This document shows, piece by piece, positions 45,600-55,031 of a stretch of 64,000 bases of DNA (within the stretch, counting starts at the first letter, position 1; the number at the start of each line of letters is the position of its first letter). The notes under the pieces are model-generated. The model had not been told where the DNA came from and did no database searches. It saw only the letters and a list, made by a program, of their open reading frames with translations. Source of the stretch: an uncultured Roseibium sp. (GTDB taxonomy: Bacteria > Pseudomonadota > Alphaproteobacteria > Rhizobiales > Stappiaceae). The stretch is taken from the NCBI RefSeq assembly GCF_947496995.1, contig NZ_CANMFD010000001.1:1546692-1610691 (forward strand), given 5' to 3'. The position numbers and the translations under genes are program-made.

Positions 45600-45622
45600 A
45601 CCGGCAGGCGAGACCTGCCGGT
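45600..45622 (+). promoter_or_regulatory. Hairpin between oppA and oppB
   Basis: Perfect 9-bp arms ACCGGCAGG and CCTGCCGGT enclose the loop CGAGA. It lacks a U-run. The position matches that of the phnD-phnC hairpin and suggests differential expression of the binding protein. Confidence 0.6.
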
Positions 45623-45673
45623 TCCGGCAAGGCGGCGTTGCAAGACCGCCGTGGAACAATAGGGGCAACGCCT

Positions 45674-46597
45674 ATGCTGCGCTACGTGCTCGGTCGATTG
45701 CTCGGCGCAATCCCGACCATCTTTCTGATCGTAACCATCTCCTTCTTCCTGATCCGCATCGCCCCGGGCGGTCCGTTCGATCTGGAGCGGCCTCTCGAGG
45801 CCAAGGTGATGGAGAATCTGAACAAGATCTACCACCTCAATGAACCGCTCTGGAACCAGTACCTGCTCTATCTGAAAAGTGTCGCGCAGCTGGATTTTGG
45901 CCCGAGTTTCTATTTCCGCGATTTCACCATCAACGAACTGTTCGCGCAAAGCCTGCCGATCTCGATCCAGCTGGGCCTGTCGGCGCTCTGTCTGGCGCTG
46001 GTCGCCGGTGGAACGATGGGTGTCTTCGCCGCGCTGCGCCAGAATCAGTCGGCTGATTATGCGGTCATGGCGGCGGCAACCCTCGGCGTGACCGTACCGA
46101 ATTTCGTCGTTGCCCCGATCCTCACCCTGATCCTCGGCGTCTGGCTCGGCTGGCTGCCGGTCGGCGGCTGGAACGGCGGCAAGTTCGTCAACGTAATCCT
46201 GCCCGTCGTCACGCTGGCACTGCCGCAGATTGCAGTGGTCGCGCGTCTGACACGCGGCTCGATGATCGAGGCTCTGCGCTCCAACCACGTGCGCACCGCA
46301 AGGGCCTACGGGCTGACGAGCTTCATGGTCGTTGTTGTGCATGCGCTCAGGGGGGCGATCCTGCCCGTGGTCTCCTATCTCGGCCCTGCGGCGGCGGCTC
46401 TCCTGACGGGCTCCGTGGTGATCGAAACCATTTTCGGCATTCCGGGCATCGGCCGCTACTTCGTGCAGGGCGCCCTCAACCGCGACTATACGCTGGTGAT
46501 GGGAACCGTCGTGGTCGTTGCCTGTTTCGTCATCCTGTTCAACCTCATCGTGGATCTGCTGTATGCGCTGCTCGATCCGCGTGTGCGCTACGATTGA
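45674..46597 (+). CDS. oppB: Oligopeptide ABC transporter permease OppB
   Basis: A 307-residue permease with about six spans and the standard OppB N-terminus (YVLGRLLGAIPTIFLIVTIS). The cytoplasmic coupling loop includes HVRTARAYGLTSFMV. ATG 45674 was chosen because the protein aligns with the family from there; the longer frame adds 12 unrelated residues. Its ribosome site is weak (AGGGGC). It forms the channel with OppC. Confidence 0.93.
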   Translation: MLRYVLGRLLGAIPTIFLIVTISFFLIRIAPGGPFDLERPLEAKVMENLNKIYHLNEPLWNQYLLYLKSVAQLDFGPSFYFRDFTINELFAQSLPISIQLGLSALCLALVAGGTMGVFAALRQNQSADYAVMAAATLGVTVPNFVVAPILTLILGVWLGWLPVGGWNGGKFVNVILPVVTLALPQIAVVARLTRGSMIEALRSNHVRTARAYGLTSFMVVVVHALRGAILPVVSYLGPAAAALLTGSVVIETIFGIPGIGRYFVQGALNRDYTLVMGTVVVVACFVILFNLIVDLLYALLDPRVRYD

Positions 46598-46612
46598 GGA
46601 GGAGCCTGACCC

Positions 46613-47737
46613 GTGACCCTGACCGTGACAAACACTGAAGCGCCCGCCAAGGGGCGCTCCCTGTGGGACGATGCCCGGGACCGGCTTATGGCGAACCGCG
46701 CGGCGGTTGCCAGCCTGATCGTGCTGGCCTTCATCGCTCTTGTTTCCGTCTTCGGACCGATCCTGTCGCCGCACAATTTCGACACCGTCTACCGCGACTA
46801 CGTGAAAGTTCCGGCGAGCCTTGAAGCCTATCCGCGCGCCGACCAGATCGAGCCGGGCTTCCTGTCCGCCGCCCGCCGGGCCCGCGTGAGCGTGGAAAGC
46901 TACGAGCGTGACGGCGACAAGGTGATCGCGAAGATCACCTCCAGCCGCGAGATCGATCCGCGCTCCGTGCGCTATATCGACCGCAGCGATCTGTTCACGA
47001 ATGCCGAACTGACGGGTCTGTCCGCCGACGGCAAATCCGCGACGCTGAGCGCCGACATCAACTTCATGCATTTTTACTTCGGCACCGACGCCAATGGCCG
47101 GGACATGATGACCCGGACGTTCATCGCCGGCCGTGTTTCGCTGACCATCGGGCTGCTGGCGACGGTCGTCGCGATCTCGATCGGCGTGCTTTACGGGGCG
47201 ACGTCCGGCTATCTCGGCGGCCGGATCGATCAGATGATGATGCGGGTCGTGGATATCCTCTATTCGCTGCCCTTCATCTTCTTCGTGATCATGCTGGTGG
47301 TGTTCTTCGGCCGCAACTTCATTCTGATGTTCATCGCGGTCGGCGCGGTGGAGTGGCTCGACATGGCGCGTATCGTGCGCGGCCAGACGCTTACCATCAA
47401 GCGCCAGGAATACGTCCAGGCGGCGGAAGCCCTGGGCGTTTCGGACCGCGGCATCGTGCGCCGGCACATCATTCCGAACACCCTCGGCCCGGTGGTGGTC
47501 TACATGACCCTGCTGGTGCCCAAGGTCATCCTTCTGGAAAGCTTCCTGTCCTTCCTGGGGCTGGGCATCCAGGAGCCGATGACAAGCTGGGGCGTTCTGA
47601 TTTCCGAAGGCGCACGCAACCTGCAAGGGGCTGCATGGATGCTCATCTTCCCGTCAATCTTCCTGACATCGACATTGTTCGCGCTGAACTTCATCGGCGA
47701 CGGGCTGCGCGATGCGCTGGACCCGAAAGACCGGTAA
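46613..47737 (+). CDS. oppC: Oligopeptide ABC transporter permease OppC with enlarged periplasmic loop
   Basis: A 374-residue permease, about 70 residues longer than typical OppC. The extra length lies between the first span (~35-57) and the rest. Residues ~58-165 form a soluble, charged domain with repeats of Asp/Arg/Ser. The remaining five spans and the coupling loop (YVQAAEALGVSDRGIV) are normal. Translation starts at GTG 46613 with GAGGAGGAG upstream. The insertion could contact OppA or the peptidoglycan. Confidence 0.9.
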   Translation: MTLTVTNTEAPAKGRSLWDDARDRLMANRAAVASLIVLAFIALVSVFGPILSPHNFDTVYRDYVKVPASLEAYPRADQIEPGFLSAARRARVSVESYERDGDKVIAKITSSREIDPRSVRYIDRSDLFTNAELTGLSADGKSATLSADINFMHFYFGTDANGRDMMTRTFIAGRVSLTIGLLATVVAISIGVLYGATSGYLGGRIDQMMMRVVDILYSLPFIFFVIMLVVFFGRNFILMFIAVGAVEWLDMARIVRGQTLTIKRQEYVQAAEALGVSDRGIVRRHIIPNTLGPVVVYMTLLVPKVILLESFLSFLGLGIQEPMTSWGVLISEGARNLQGAAWMLIFPSIFLTSTLFALNFIGDGLRDALDPKDR

Positions 47738-47747
47738 GGAGCGGATC

Positions 47748-49373
47748 ATGAGCACGCAAAGCAAGACACCGGTCCTCGCCATCAGCAACCTGACCGTCGA
47801 TTTCGAAACTGCGACGGGGACGGTGAACGCCGTCCGGGGCGTCGATATCCACGTGAATTCGGGCGAGACGGTCGCCATCGTCGGCGAAAGCGGGTCCGGA
47901 AAGAGCCAGGCCATGATGGCGGCGATGGGCCTGCTGGCCTCCAACGGGCGCGCAAGCGGCGAAGTCATATACGAGGACCGCAATATCCTCGGGCTGCCGA
48001 TAAGCAAGCTCAACGCGGTGCGCGGCAGGAAGATCACCATGATCTTTCAGGAACCTATGACCTCTCTCGATCCTCTTTATACGATCGGCCGGCAACTTGC
48101 CGAACCGCTGGTGGTGCATGGCGGGCTTTCGTGGAAGGCGGCAAGGGCGAGGGCGCTGGAGCTTTTGAAGCTCGTGAACATTCCCGAGCCGGAGCGCAAG
48201 ATAAAGTCCTATCCTTACGAGATGTCGGGCGGTCAGCGTCAGCGCGTGATGATCGCCATGGCGTTGGCCAACGATCCGGATGTGCTGATCGCCGATGAGC
48301 CGACAACGGCGCTTGATGTGACCACGCAGGCCCAGATCCTCGATCTGCTTGCCGATCTGCAGAAACGCCTCGGCATGTCGGTCGTCTTCATCACCCACGA
48401 TCTCGGCATCGTCCGGCGCATCGCCGACCGGGTCTATGTGATGAAAACCGGGGAGGTGGTCGAAAGCGGCGAGACCGCAGCACTCTTCACTAAACCCGAA
48501 CACCCCTATACCTGGATGCTTCTGGATGCCGAACCGACGGGCCACAAGTTGCCGGTTCCCGACAGCACGGCCGTTCTTCTGGAAGCACAGAAGATCAAGG
48601 TCGAGTTCGAGTTCGACAGCGGGTTCCTGCAGCCGAAACACATTCTGCGGGCGGTCGACGATATCAGCTTCTCGCTGCGCAAGGGCCAGACGCTGGGGAT
48701 TGTCGGTGAAAGCGGGTCCGGCAAGTCGACGCTCGGCCGGGCGGTCCTCAACCTGCTCCCGGCAACAGGGCGGGTTGTCTTCAAGGGGCAGCAGATTTCG
48801 GGCCGGGACAGGGCGGCCATGCGGGCGGTTCGCAAGGACATGCAGCTCATTTTCCAGGATCCTTTCGGCTCCCTCAGCCCGCGCATGACCGTCGGACAGG
48901 TGATCTCGGAAGGCCTGCTGGTGCACGAGCCGTCCCTGACGGCCAAGGACCGAGATGCGCGGGCGTGTCAGGCGCTGGAAGAAGTGTCGCTGGACCCGGC
49001 GATGCGCAACCGCTATCCGCACGAGTTTTCAGGCGGGCAGCGCCAGCGCATCGCCATCGCCCGCACCATGGTGCTCAAGCCGGAGCTCGTGGTGCTGGAC
49101 GAGCCGACATCGGCCCTGGACCGCACGATCCAGAAACAGGTCGTGGAACTGCTCAGGGACCTGCAGAAGGCCTATGGCCTGACCTATCTCTTCATCAGCC
49201 ATGACCTTGCGGTCGTGCGTGCCATCGCCGATACGGTGATGGTCATGCAGCGGGGCAAGGTCGTGGAAGCGGGAACCGTGGATGCGATTTTCGAAGCACC
49301 GAAGAGCGACTACACCAGGGAGCTGATCGGCGCGGCCATGCTGACTCAGCGGCAGATGATGGAAACCGCCTGA
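47748..49373 (+). CDS. oppDF: Fused OppD-OppF ATP-binding protein
   Basis: A 541-residue ATPase with two complete nucleotide-binding domains in one chain. The first has [18 protein letters not shown] and [11 protein letters not shown]. The second has [18 protein letters not shown] and [11 protein letters not shown]. This matches the OppD-OppF fusion seen in YejF and GsiA. The first Walker A ends in Lys-Ser-Gln rather than Lys-Ser-Thr. ATG 47748 follows TAAGGAGCGG. It is the last gene of the opp operon and is convergent with a GntR gene. Confidence 0.92.
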   Translation: MSTQSKTPVLAISNLTVDFETATGTVNAVRGVDIHVNSGETVAIVGESGSGKSQAMMAAMGLLASNGRASGEVIYEDRNILGLPISKLNAVRGRKITMIFQEPMTSLDPLYTIGRQLAEPLVVHGGLSWKAARARALELLKLVNIPEPERKIKSYPYEMSGGQRQRVMIAMALANDPDVLIADEPTTALDVTTQAQILDLLADLQKRLGMSVVFITHDLGIVRRIADRVYVMKTGEVVESGETAALFTKPEHPYTWMLLDAEPTGHKLPVPDSTAVLLEAQKIKVEFEFDSGFLQPKHILRAVDDISFSLRKGQTLGIVGESGSGKSTLGRAVLNLLPATGRVVFKGQQISGRDRAAMRAVRKDMQLIFQDPFGSLSPRMTVGQVISEGLLVHEPSLTAKDRDARACQALEEVSLDPAMRNRYPHEFSGGQRQRIAIARTMVLKPELVVLDEPTSALDRTIQKQVVELLRDLQKAYGLTYLFISHDLAVVRAIADTVMVMQRGKVVEAGTVDAIFEAPKSDYTRELIGAAMLTQRQMMETA

Positions 49374-49400
49374 CATCTGGTTGTCAGGGCGTGTCTGCAG

Positions 49401-50168
49401 TCAGTGACCGGACAGACCGGTCGTCCCGATGAGGGCGTTGTCATATTCATCCCGCAGATGAACAAGGTCCCGGCCGTAGAAATGGGGTGCCAGCAGAATG
49501 GCGCTCGACAGGATATGGGCCTTGAGCGCATCGATTGTCTGGTGGACATCCCGTGTTTCCAGCGCGTCGAAAATGGCGCGATGCCGGGTGACGGGAGGCT
49601 GAGCCCAGGACGCCGCCGGGCGGGGTGTCGGCAGCATGACACGTTGCAGGATCATCGTGGTTCTGACGAGCATGGGTTCCAGGATCGGCATCTCGGCAAT
49701 CTGAAAAAGCTTGAGGTGCAGGCACCTGTCCACTTCCGCACACCCGAAGACGTCCCGCTGCATGCGGCATTCCTCGAACTTGCGGTCGAGCTCGCGCAGT
49801 TCGGACAACTGGCCGGGCGTGACGCGCTTGACCGCCTCGGTAACACCTGTGGCTTCGATGTCGATGCGCAGCTTGAGAAGCAGGCGTGCCTCCAGCAGGC
49901 TCGGGTCCGTGACATAGGTTCCCTGGTAACCGCGCCGGATGACCAGACCATATTGCTGAAGCTGCATCAGCGCTTCGCGGATCGTACCCTGGGAGCAGCC
50001 ATAGTCATGAGCGAGCGACTGTTCGGTTATCGGGCTGTGCGAGGTCATTTCACCGGTCAGGATCTTGCGCTTGAGGTCCTGATAGACTGAGTCGGATTTA
50101 CGTGGCCGCTTGTCTCCGGCTTTCAGACTGGTCTGCAAATCCTTGTTCGCAGAATGATGTATGTTCAC
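49401..50168 (-). CDS. GntR-family (FadR/FCD) transcriptional regulator
   Basis: A ~255-residue regulator. The N-terminal winged HTH contains PITEQSLAHDYGCSQGTIREALMQL, and the C-terminal helical FCD domain contains ELDRKFEECRMQ and HRAIFDALETRD. The start is uncertain: GTG 50168 is used here, and a longer frame reaches 50234. It is convergent with the opp operon (27 bp) and lies 500 bp from the dipeptidase gene. It may control peptide uptake, but no operator is obvious. Confidence 0.82.
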   Translation of the reverse strand: MNIHHSANKDLQTSLKAGDKRPRKSDSVYQDLKRKILTGEMTSHSPITEQSLAHDYGCSQGTIREALMQLQQYGLVIRRGYQGTYVTDPSLLEARLLLKLRIDIEATGVTEAVKRVTPGQLSELRELDRKFEECRMQRDVFGCAEVDRCLHLKLFQIAEMPILEPMLVRTTMILQRVMLPTPRPAASWAQPPVTRHRAIFDALETRDVHQTIDALKAHILSSAILLAPHFYGRDLVHLRDEYDNALIGTTGLSGH

Positions 50169-50668
50169 GCCTTTGCCCCCGACAATACCAATTTTGAGCG
50201 GCAAGACCCGACGAATATGCAGCTGGAGAACCATCGCGCGGGCTGCAGGCTGCTATTCGTCTTCATCCGTTCTTTCCTTCAAGAGGGAAGAAGCGGTCGT
50301 TGGGGCGCGCTACTCTAATCCAGCCACTTTCCCGGGTTTAAGTCCCTGCCTGTGTCTTTTCCGGCCGAAAACGGCGTCTCAAACATATGCACAGCTCAGT
50401 GACCAAACCGGGCTCGGAAAGTCCAGCGGCTGACCAATATCACAATGAATGCATTGTTTATGGCCGTTCAACCAAAAGCAATTGTTTATTCGAAACTTTT
50501 AGTAACAAGTTTGCGAGCATGAAGACCGGCTTGCGGCTTTTCCGGACACCGGCATCTCTTTCCGGTTCCGTTTTTTTGCGCACGTCCTGAGGTCAGGATG
50601 GAAGCCGGCAAGCAGTCAGGCCGGCCTGCGCTTTCCGGCGCCTGCCTCGCCATGTGCAAACATGTCTT
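50169..50668. other. 500-bp region between GntR and dipeptidase genes
   Basis: No gene is convincing. A 9-bp direct repeat ATTGTTTAT occurs at 50453-50461 and 50481-50489, 28 bp apart, in an AT-rich patch. It might be a regulator site. Short frames here lack ribosome sites and family features. Confidence 0.45.
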
Positions 50669-51736
50669 TTACGCAACCGCCCTTTCCAGGGCAGCCATCC
50701 AGTTCCTGAAGGCGATTTTTTCCAGCACCTGCGAACTGAATCCCCTGGCGTCCAGCACCTCCATGAGGCGGGCGAGACCGGTTACGTCGCCGATATCCCC
50801 GGGCAGCATGCAGCCATCGAAATCCGACCCGAGCGCCACGCAATCCTCTCCCATCCGGTCCAGGAGATAAGCCGCGTGATCGGCGAGAACCTCCAGAGAC
50901 GTATCGCGGGAAAAGCCTCCGTCCGGCCGCAGGAACGCAACGTGGAAATTAATGCCCACGAGCCCGCCGCTTTCCTTGATGGCGTCAAGCTGCTTGTCCG
51001 TCAGGTTGCGGCTGCTGGCGCAGATTGAATGGGCGTTGGAGTGGCTGGCGACAATCGGCCGTTCGGTAATGCGCGCCACATCCCAGAAACCCTTTTCGTT
51101 GAGGTGGGAAAGATCGAGCATGATACCGAGCCTGTTGCAGGCCCGCACGAGATCCCGGCCGGCCCCGGTCAGGCCCGGACCGATGTCCGGGGAGGAGGGA
51201 TGAGCCATTGGAACGCCGTATCCGAAGGCATTCTCCCGGCTCCAGACAAGCCCGAGCGAACGCAGTCCGCGCTTGTGCAGGTCTTCCAGCGCATAGAACT
51301 GCGGATCGATGGCTTCGGCACCTTCAATGTGAAGACTGATGGCAAGCTGGTCGTTTTCTATGGCCGACAGGTTTTCTTCAGGTGTCCGGCAGATCACGAC
51401 GGCGCCATTTGAATCCGCTGCGATTCCTTCCGCGCGCTCCAGAAGCCTCATGGTGAAATCGAAGGCCAGCTTTTGCGGAACCGCCTGGAAATTGACCGCA
51501 TCCTTGGGATTGAAGGGCCGGGAGAAATCCTGCTGCGGATTGGAAGGAACGAACATGGCGAACAACCCGCCGGCAAATCCGGCTTCCTGTGCCCGCACAA
51601 AATCCAGATGGCCGTTGTCCGACCGGTCGAAAAAGCTGCGTTCGGTCCCCCTTATGGCCTCGATTTCCAGCTTGAGAAGCGTATCGTTGTGGCCGTCGAA
51701 CACGGGAAACGGGGATTTGATCGTCTCGTTTTGCAC
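50669..51736 (-). CDS. M19-family (renal dipeptidase-like) membrane dipeptidase
   Basis: A 355-residue zinc dipeptidase. Metal ligands are visible: His-x-Asp in DGHND, Glu in HIEGAE, His in LDLSHLN, His in ASHSNAH, and Asp in LGSDFDG. The family cleaves dipeptides, often with a C-terminal D-residue such as L-Ala-D-Ala. Translation starts at GTG 51736 with AAGGAAAATTC upstream. No signal peptide is seen, so it should act in the cytoplasm. Its neighbours are a peptide importer and an L,D-transpeptidase. Confidence 0.9.
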   Translation of the reverse strand: MQNETIKSPFPVFDGHNDTLLKLEIEAIRGTERSFFDRSDNGHLDFVRAQEAGFAGGLFAMFVPSNPQQDFSRPFNPKDAVNFQAVPQKLAFDFTMRLLERAEGIAADSNGAVVICRTPEENLSAIENDQLAISLHIEGAEAIDPQFYALEDLHKRGLRSLGLVWSRENAFGYGVPMAHPSSPDIGPGLTGAGRDLVRACNRLGIMLDLSHLNEKGFWDVARITERPIVASHSNAHSICASSRNLTDKQLDAIKESGGLVGINFHVAFLRPDGGFSRDTSLEVLADHAAYLLDRMGEDCVALGSDFDGCMLPGDIGDVTGLARLMEVLDARGFSSQVLEKIAFRNWMAALERAVA

Positions 51737-51886
51737 GAATTTTCCTTGAAGAAACAGGCAGTCGCCGGGTGTTTGCCGTCGACTAATCTAGGTATTCCGG
51801 CAAAGAATGTAAGGCACTTCTGCTGAATGTGACTTGCAACTGTTGAAAAGCTGCCCCAAGAAAGAGCCGAAACTTCCGGAGGTTCC

Positions 51887-52618
51887 ATGAAGCGCCACGA
51901 AATGCCGTTCGAACAAGTTCCCGATGAGAAAGACCGTCAGCTGGATCGTCGCATGTTTCTGGCCGGTGGGCTGCTCCTGGCCGGAGCTTCGCTGGCAGGC
52001 TGCCAGACCTATCCGGGGTTGCCGGACCAGGCCGAACTGCCCGATGAGGAGTTCGATTACGCGGCGGCTTATGCGGCTTTGCCCGACGGCGATTACACCT
52101 GGCCGGCGATCAACTACAAGAGCTTCGATCGCCAGTACTGGCGGCAGGTGGTCGAGTACAAGACGCGCGAGAAGCCTGGCACGATCATCGTCGATCCCTA
52201 CAATAATTTTCTCTACTGGACGCTCGGCAACAAGAAGGCGCTGCGCTACGGCATCGGCGTCGGCAAGGCCGGGTTTGCCTGGTCCGGCGATGCGCTGATC
52301 CGCGTCAAGCGGGAACATCCGATCTGGCGCCCTCCACGGGAAATGATCGCCCGCAAGCCTTCGCTGGAACGCTACTGGGAGAAGGGCTATCCGGCCGGCC
52401 TGAGAAATCCGCTCGGCGCGCGCGCAATGGATCTCTGGCAGGGCGCGACCGATACGCTCTACCGGATTCATGGCACCAACCAGCCGACTTCCATCGGCAA
52501 GAGCGTCTCTTCCGGCTGTATCCGCATGTGGCAGCAGGACGTGATCGACCTGTTCAACAGGGTGCCCCTGCGGACCAAGGTGATCGTTCTTGCAAAAGAT
52601 CCGAACGCCGAGGCGTGA
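51887..52618 (+). CDS. L,D-transpeptidase (YkuD) lipoprotein with Tat-type signal
   Basis: A 243-residue protein. The N-terminus has a twin-arginine motif (DRRMFLAGG) followed by a lipobox (LAGC), so it looks like a Tat-exported lipoprotein. The YkuD domain (~95-235) has the catalytic set IHGTNQPTSIGKSVSSGCIR, with the Cys as nucleophile. It makes 3-3 crosslinks or attaches proteins to peptidoglycan, releasing D-Ala. GGAGGTTCC precedes ATG 51887. It is divergent from the dipeptidase. Confidence 0.9.
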   Translation: MKRHEMPFEQVPDEKDRQLDRRMFLAGGLLLAGASLAGCQTYPGLPDQAELPDEEFDYAAAYAALPDGDYTWPAINYKSFDRQYWRQVVEYKTREKPGTIIVDPYNNFLYWTLGNKKALRYGIGVGKAGFAWSGDALIRVKREHPIWRPPREMIARKPSLERYWEKGYPAGLRNPLGARAMDLWQGATDTLYRIHGTNQPTSIGKSVSSGCIRMWQQDVIDLFNRVPLRTKVIVLAKDPNAEA

Positions 52619-52815
52619 CGTGCGCGCGCGGCGTTCCGTTGCAGACGGCATTCGTTGAGCTGATACATTCCGCCGACAGGAAGCGTTGTCCCTTTGACGC
52701 GTCTTCCTGAATGCGAAGAACATAAGCCCGATGGACGCATGCGTGCGTTCATCGGCGGGCCGGTTCAACGGGCCGAGCTTCGACAAAGCCCGGCAACCTC
52801 AATAATTTCAGTTTT

Positions 52816-53493
52816 TCAGAGCGGCCGGGCGACGTCATGAAACACGGCGCCGAAATGGCAGATGGCGGCGGCAAGCACGAACGCATGCCAGATCGCGTTC
52901 TGGAAAGGCAGGCGCTTCCAGGCATAAAACAGGGTGCCGACCGTGTAGAGAAGCCCGCCCGCCAGAATCATGAAAAATCCGAATGTCGAGGCGCGTTCGA
53001 TCAGGGGCTCGATCGCGAATACGACCACCCAGCCGAGCGCCAGATAAATCGGAACGGAGAGGCGCTCAAGGCCGCTCAGATGGGCCAGCCTGACGATCGC
53101 TCCCGTCAGGGCGCCGGTCCAGACGATGGCCAGAATGATTCCGCCGGTCCAGCCGCCGATGATGATGGCCGCGAGCGGCGTGTAGGTGCCGGCGATCATC
53201 AGGAAGATGGCGGCATGGTCAAACCGCCTGAGAAGGCCGCTCTTGTGATCTTTCGCCAGCATGTTGTAGAGCGCCGAGCAGATCAGCATCGTCATCAGGC
53301 ACGCCGCATAGATCATCACGGAAATCTGCCGCGCCGGGTCATCGCTGTTCCAAAGTGTAGCCGCCAGGATCACTGTCGCGGTCGCTCCGAGGCCGACCCC
53401 GACAACGTGTATGGCGCCGTCGGCTACGAATTCAGCGAGGCTCAAGGGTCTGGCTGTTGTTGTCGAACGGGGCTTGTCTGGATTGCTGTGCAT
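52816..53493 (-). CDS. Hemolysin III/PAQR-family membrane protein
   Basis: A 225-residue protein with seven hydrophobic spans. Family residues include SALYN in span 2, RRFDHAAIFLMIAGTYTP, and the terminal His motif WHAFVLAAAICH. These form the predicted zinc site of HlyIII/PAQR hydrolases. I chose ATG 53493; a frame 39 codons longer has no family support. It is a single gene, divergent from a nitroreductase. The physiological role of bacterial HlyIII proteins is uncertain. Confidence 0.87.
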   Translation of the reverse strand: MHSNPDKPRSTTTARPLSLAEFVADGAIHVVGVGLGATATVILAATLWNSDDPARQISVMIYAACLMTMLICSALYNMLAKDHKSGLLRRFDHAAIFLMIAGTYTPLAAIIIGGWTGGIILAIVWTGALTGAIVRLAHLSGLERLSVPIYLALGWVVVFAIEPLIERASTFGFFMILAGGLLYTVGTLFYAWKRLPFQNAIWHAFVLAAAICHFGAVFHDVARPL

Positions 53494-53782
53494 TGTTCTG
53501 GGTCTGACGATCTTGCTGTCCGAACGGAATTTCAGGCAACTTGTGTCGTGCCTGTCACCGGCATGAAGCCTGCGAATTATGGACAGGGCATGGCGACGGA
53601 CGACACTCAAAGCCCATCGCCTGACCTATACAGACCTGTGCGGGCTTATGACAGTGCGATCTTGAAGGCCGGTTCGGGCGGACAACATCATCATCAAACG
53701 AAACTATCTTGATATAAAGATAAATATAACCTATGTCCGGCGCGACAGGGCAATCTGATGTCCGGATTTTTGGAGATAGATT

Positions 53783-54367
53783 ATGACTTCCCGTAAACCA
53801 GATCATCCCGTCAACGAGTTGTTCGTCAATCGCTGGTCGCCGCGCGCCTTCGATGGCTCGGACATGCCCGAGACGGATCTGAAGACCATTCTGGAGGCCG
53901 CGCGCTGGGCACCGTCGGCTTTCAACATTCAGCCGTGGCGTTTTGTCTATGCGCGCCGTGACGACGACAACTGGGGCAAGCTGCTGGAACTGCTGAACCC
54001 GTTCAACTTGGGCTGGGCGCAGCACGCCTCCGCGCTCGTCTTTCTTTTCTCGGACACCGAAATCGACGGCAAGGACGGGGATCCCAACCGGCCAAGCGGA
54101 ACGCATTCCCTGGATGCCGGAGCCGCCTGGGCCCAGGCGGCCCTGCAGGCGTCGATTCTCGGCTATCACAGCCACGCTATGGCGGGGGTTCTGAAGGAGG
54201 AGGTTCATGAGAAACTCGGCGTCCCGGCCCGCTTCAAGGTCGAACTTGCGTTTGTTGTCGGCAGGCGCGGTGATGCCGCGGCGCTGAACGAGGCATTGCA
54301 GGCCCGGGAAGTCCCGAGCCCGCGCAAGCCACTTGACGAGATTGCCTTTGCTGGCAACTGGGACTGA
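53783..54367 (+). CDS. Nitroreductase-family flavoprotein
   Basis: A 194-residue FMN-dependent oxidoreductase. FMN-binding residues appear in NRWSPRAFDG and WAPSAFNIQPWRF at the N-terminus and FVVGRRGD at the C-terminus. It reduces nitro groups, quinones or similar compounds with NAD(P)H. TGGAGATAG precedes ATG 53783, and the upstream 60 bp are AT-rich (TTGATATAAAG), typical of a promoter. The DUF2867 gene starts 110 bp downstream. Confidence 0.88.
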   Translation: MTSRKPDHPVNELFVNRWSPRAFDGSDMPETDLKTILEAARWAPSAFNIQPWRFVYARRDDDNWGKLLELLNPFNLGWAQHASALVFLFSDTEIDGKDGDPNRPSGTHSLDAGAAWAQAALQASILGYHSHAMAGVLKEEVHEKLGVPARFKVELAFVVGRRGDAAALNEALQAREVPSPRKPLDEIAFAGNWD

Positions 54368-54476
54368 CCGCAAATTGGCGGATCCGCAACGAGGGACGCG
54401 CTGCTGCGGCAATCCGCGCGGTGCGTTTTTCTCGAGACCGGCGCAAGCTGTCCGCACAGGATTGGCGGAGCGTCCC

Positions 54477-55031
54477 ATGAGCAAGAGTGACGAACTACCG
54501 GAGGAAAGCCTCCTCCACGCGTATATCGCGTCAGGAGACTATCTGGATGTGTTTTCCGTTTCGCTTGAAGGGCGAACGGATCTACAGACAGCCGACATGC
54601 GGGTCGTGGCCGATCATATGCTCAATGCAGACATCGGCTGGATGAAGTCGTTGCTCGCGATGCGCGACAAGATGGCGGCGCCTCTCGGCATGAAGACCAC
54701 GGCTGACCTTGCCCGCGATCAGCGGGCCGGTCCGGTTAGCGAAAGACACGCCGGAGACAGGATCGGATTCTTCAAGGTCTATGACATTCGCGAGGAAGAG
54801 ATTGTTCTCGGTGAGAACGACTGGCATCAGGATTTCCGTCTGTCGATCTTCCGCACGTCAGGAGACCGGCCCCGGATTTTCGCGGCGACCTGCTGCAAGC
54901 GGCACAATGCCTTCGGCTATCTGTACCTTGCGCTGATCCTGCCATTTCACAGGAAGATCGTGACCACGGTGTTGGACACGGCTGTCGGATCACCGGTCCG
55001 GGGTGTCCAGATGCCCGGTCTTGCGCCATAG
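54477..55031 (+). CDS. DUF2867 protein
   Basis: A 184-residue protein of the DUF2867 family. It has an N-terminal acidic stretch, a central FFKVYDIREEEIVLGENDWH segment and a C-terminal hydrophobic part. No catalytic motif is recognisable. ATG 54477 follows GGCGGAGCG; the longer frame back to 54333 overlaps the nitroreductase gene and is not coding. Its 3' end overlaps the convergent cupin gene by 42 bp. Confidence 0.75.
   Translation: MSKSDELPEESLLHAYIASGDYLDVFSVSLEGRTDLQTADMRVVADHMLNADIGWMKSLLAMRDKMAAPLGMKTTADLARDQRAGPVSERHAGDRIGFFKVYDIREEEIVLGENDWHQDFRLSIFRTSGDRPRIFAATCCKRHNAFGYLYLALILPFHRKIVTTVLDTAVGSPVRGVQMPGLAP

Noticed and set aside
45545-47626. A 693-codon open frame opposite oppB and oppC
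   Set aside because: Low-complexity Asp/His/Arg-rich composition typical of shadow frames. The plus-strand genes are unambiguous.
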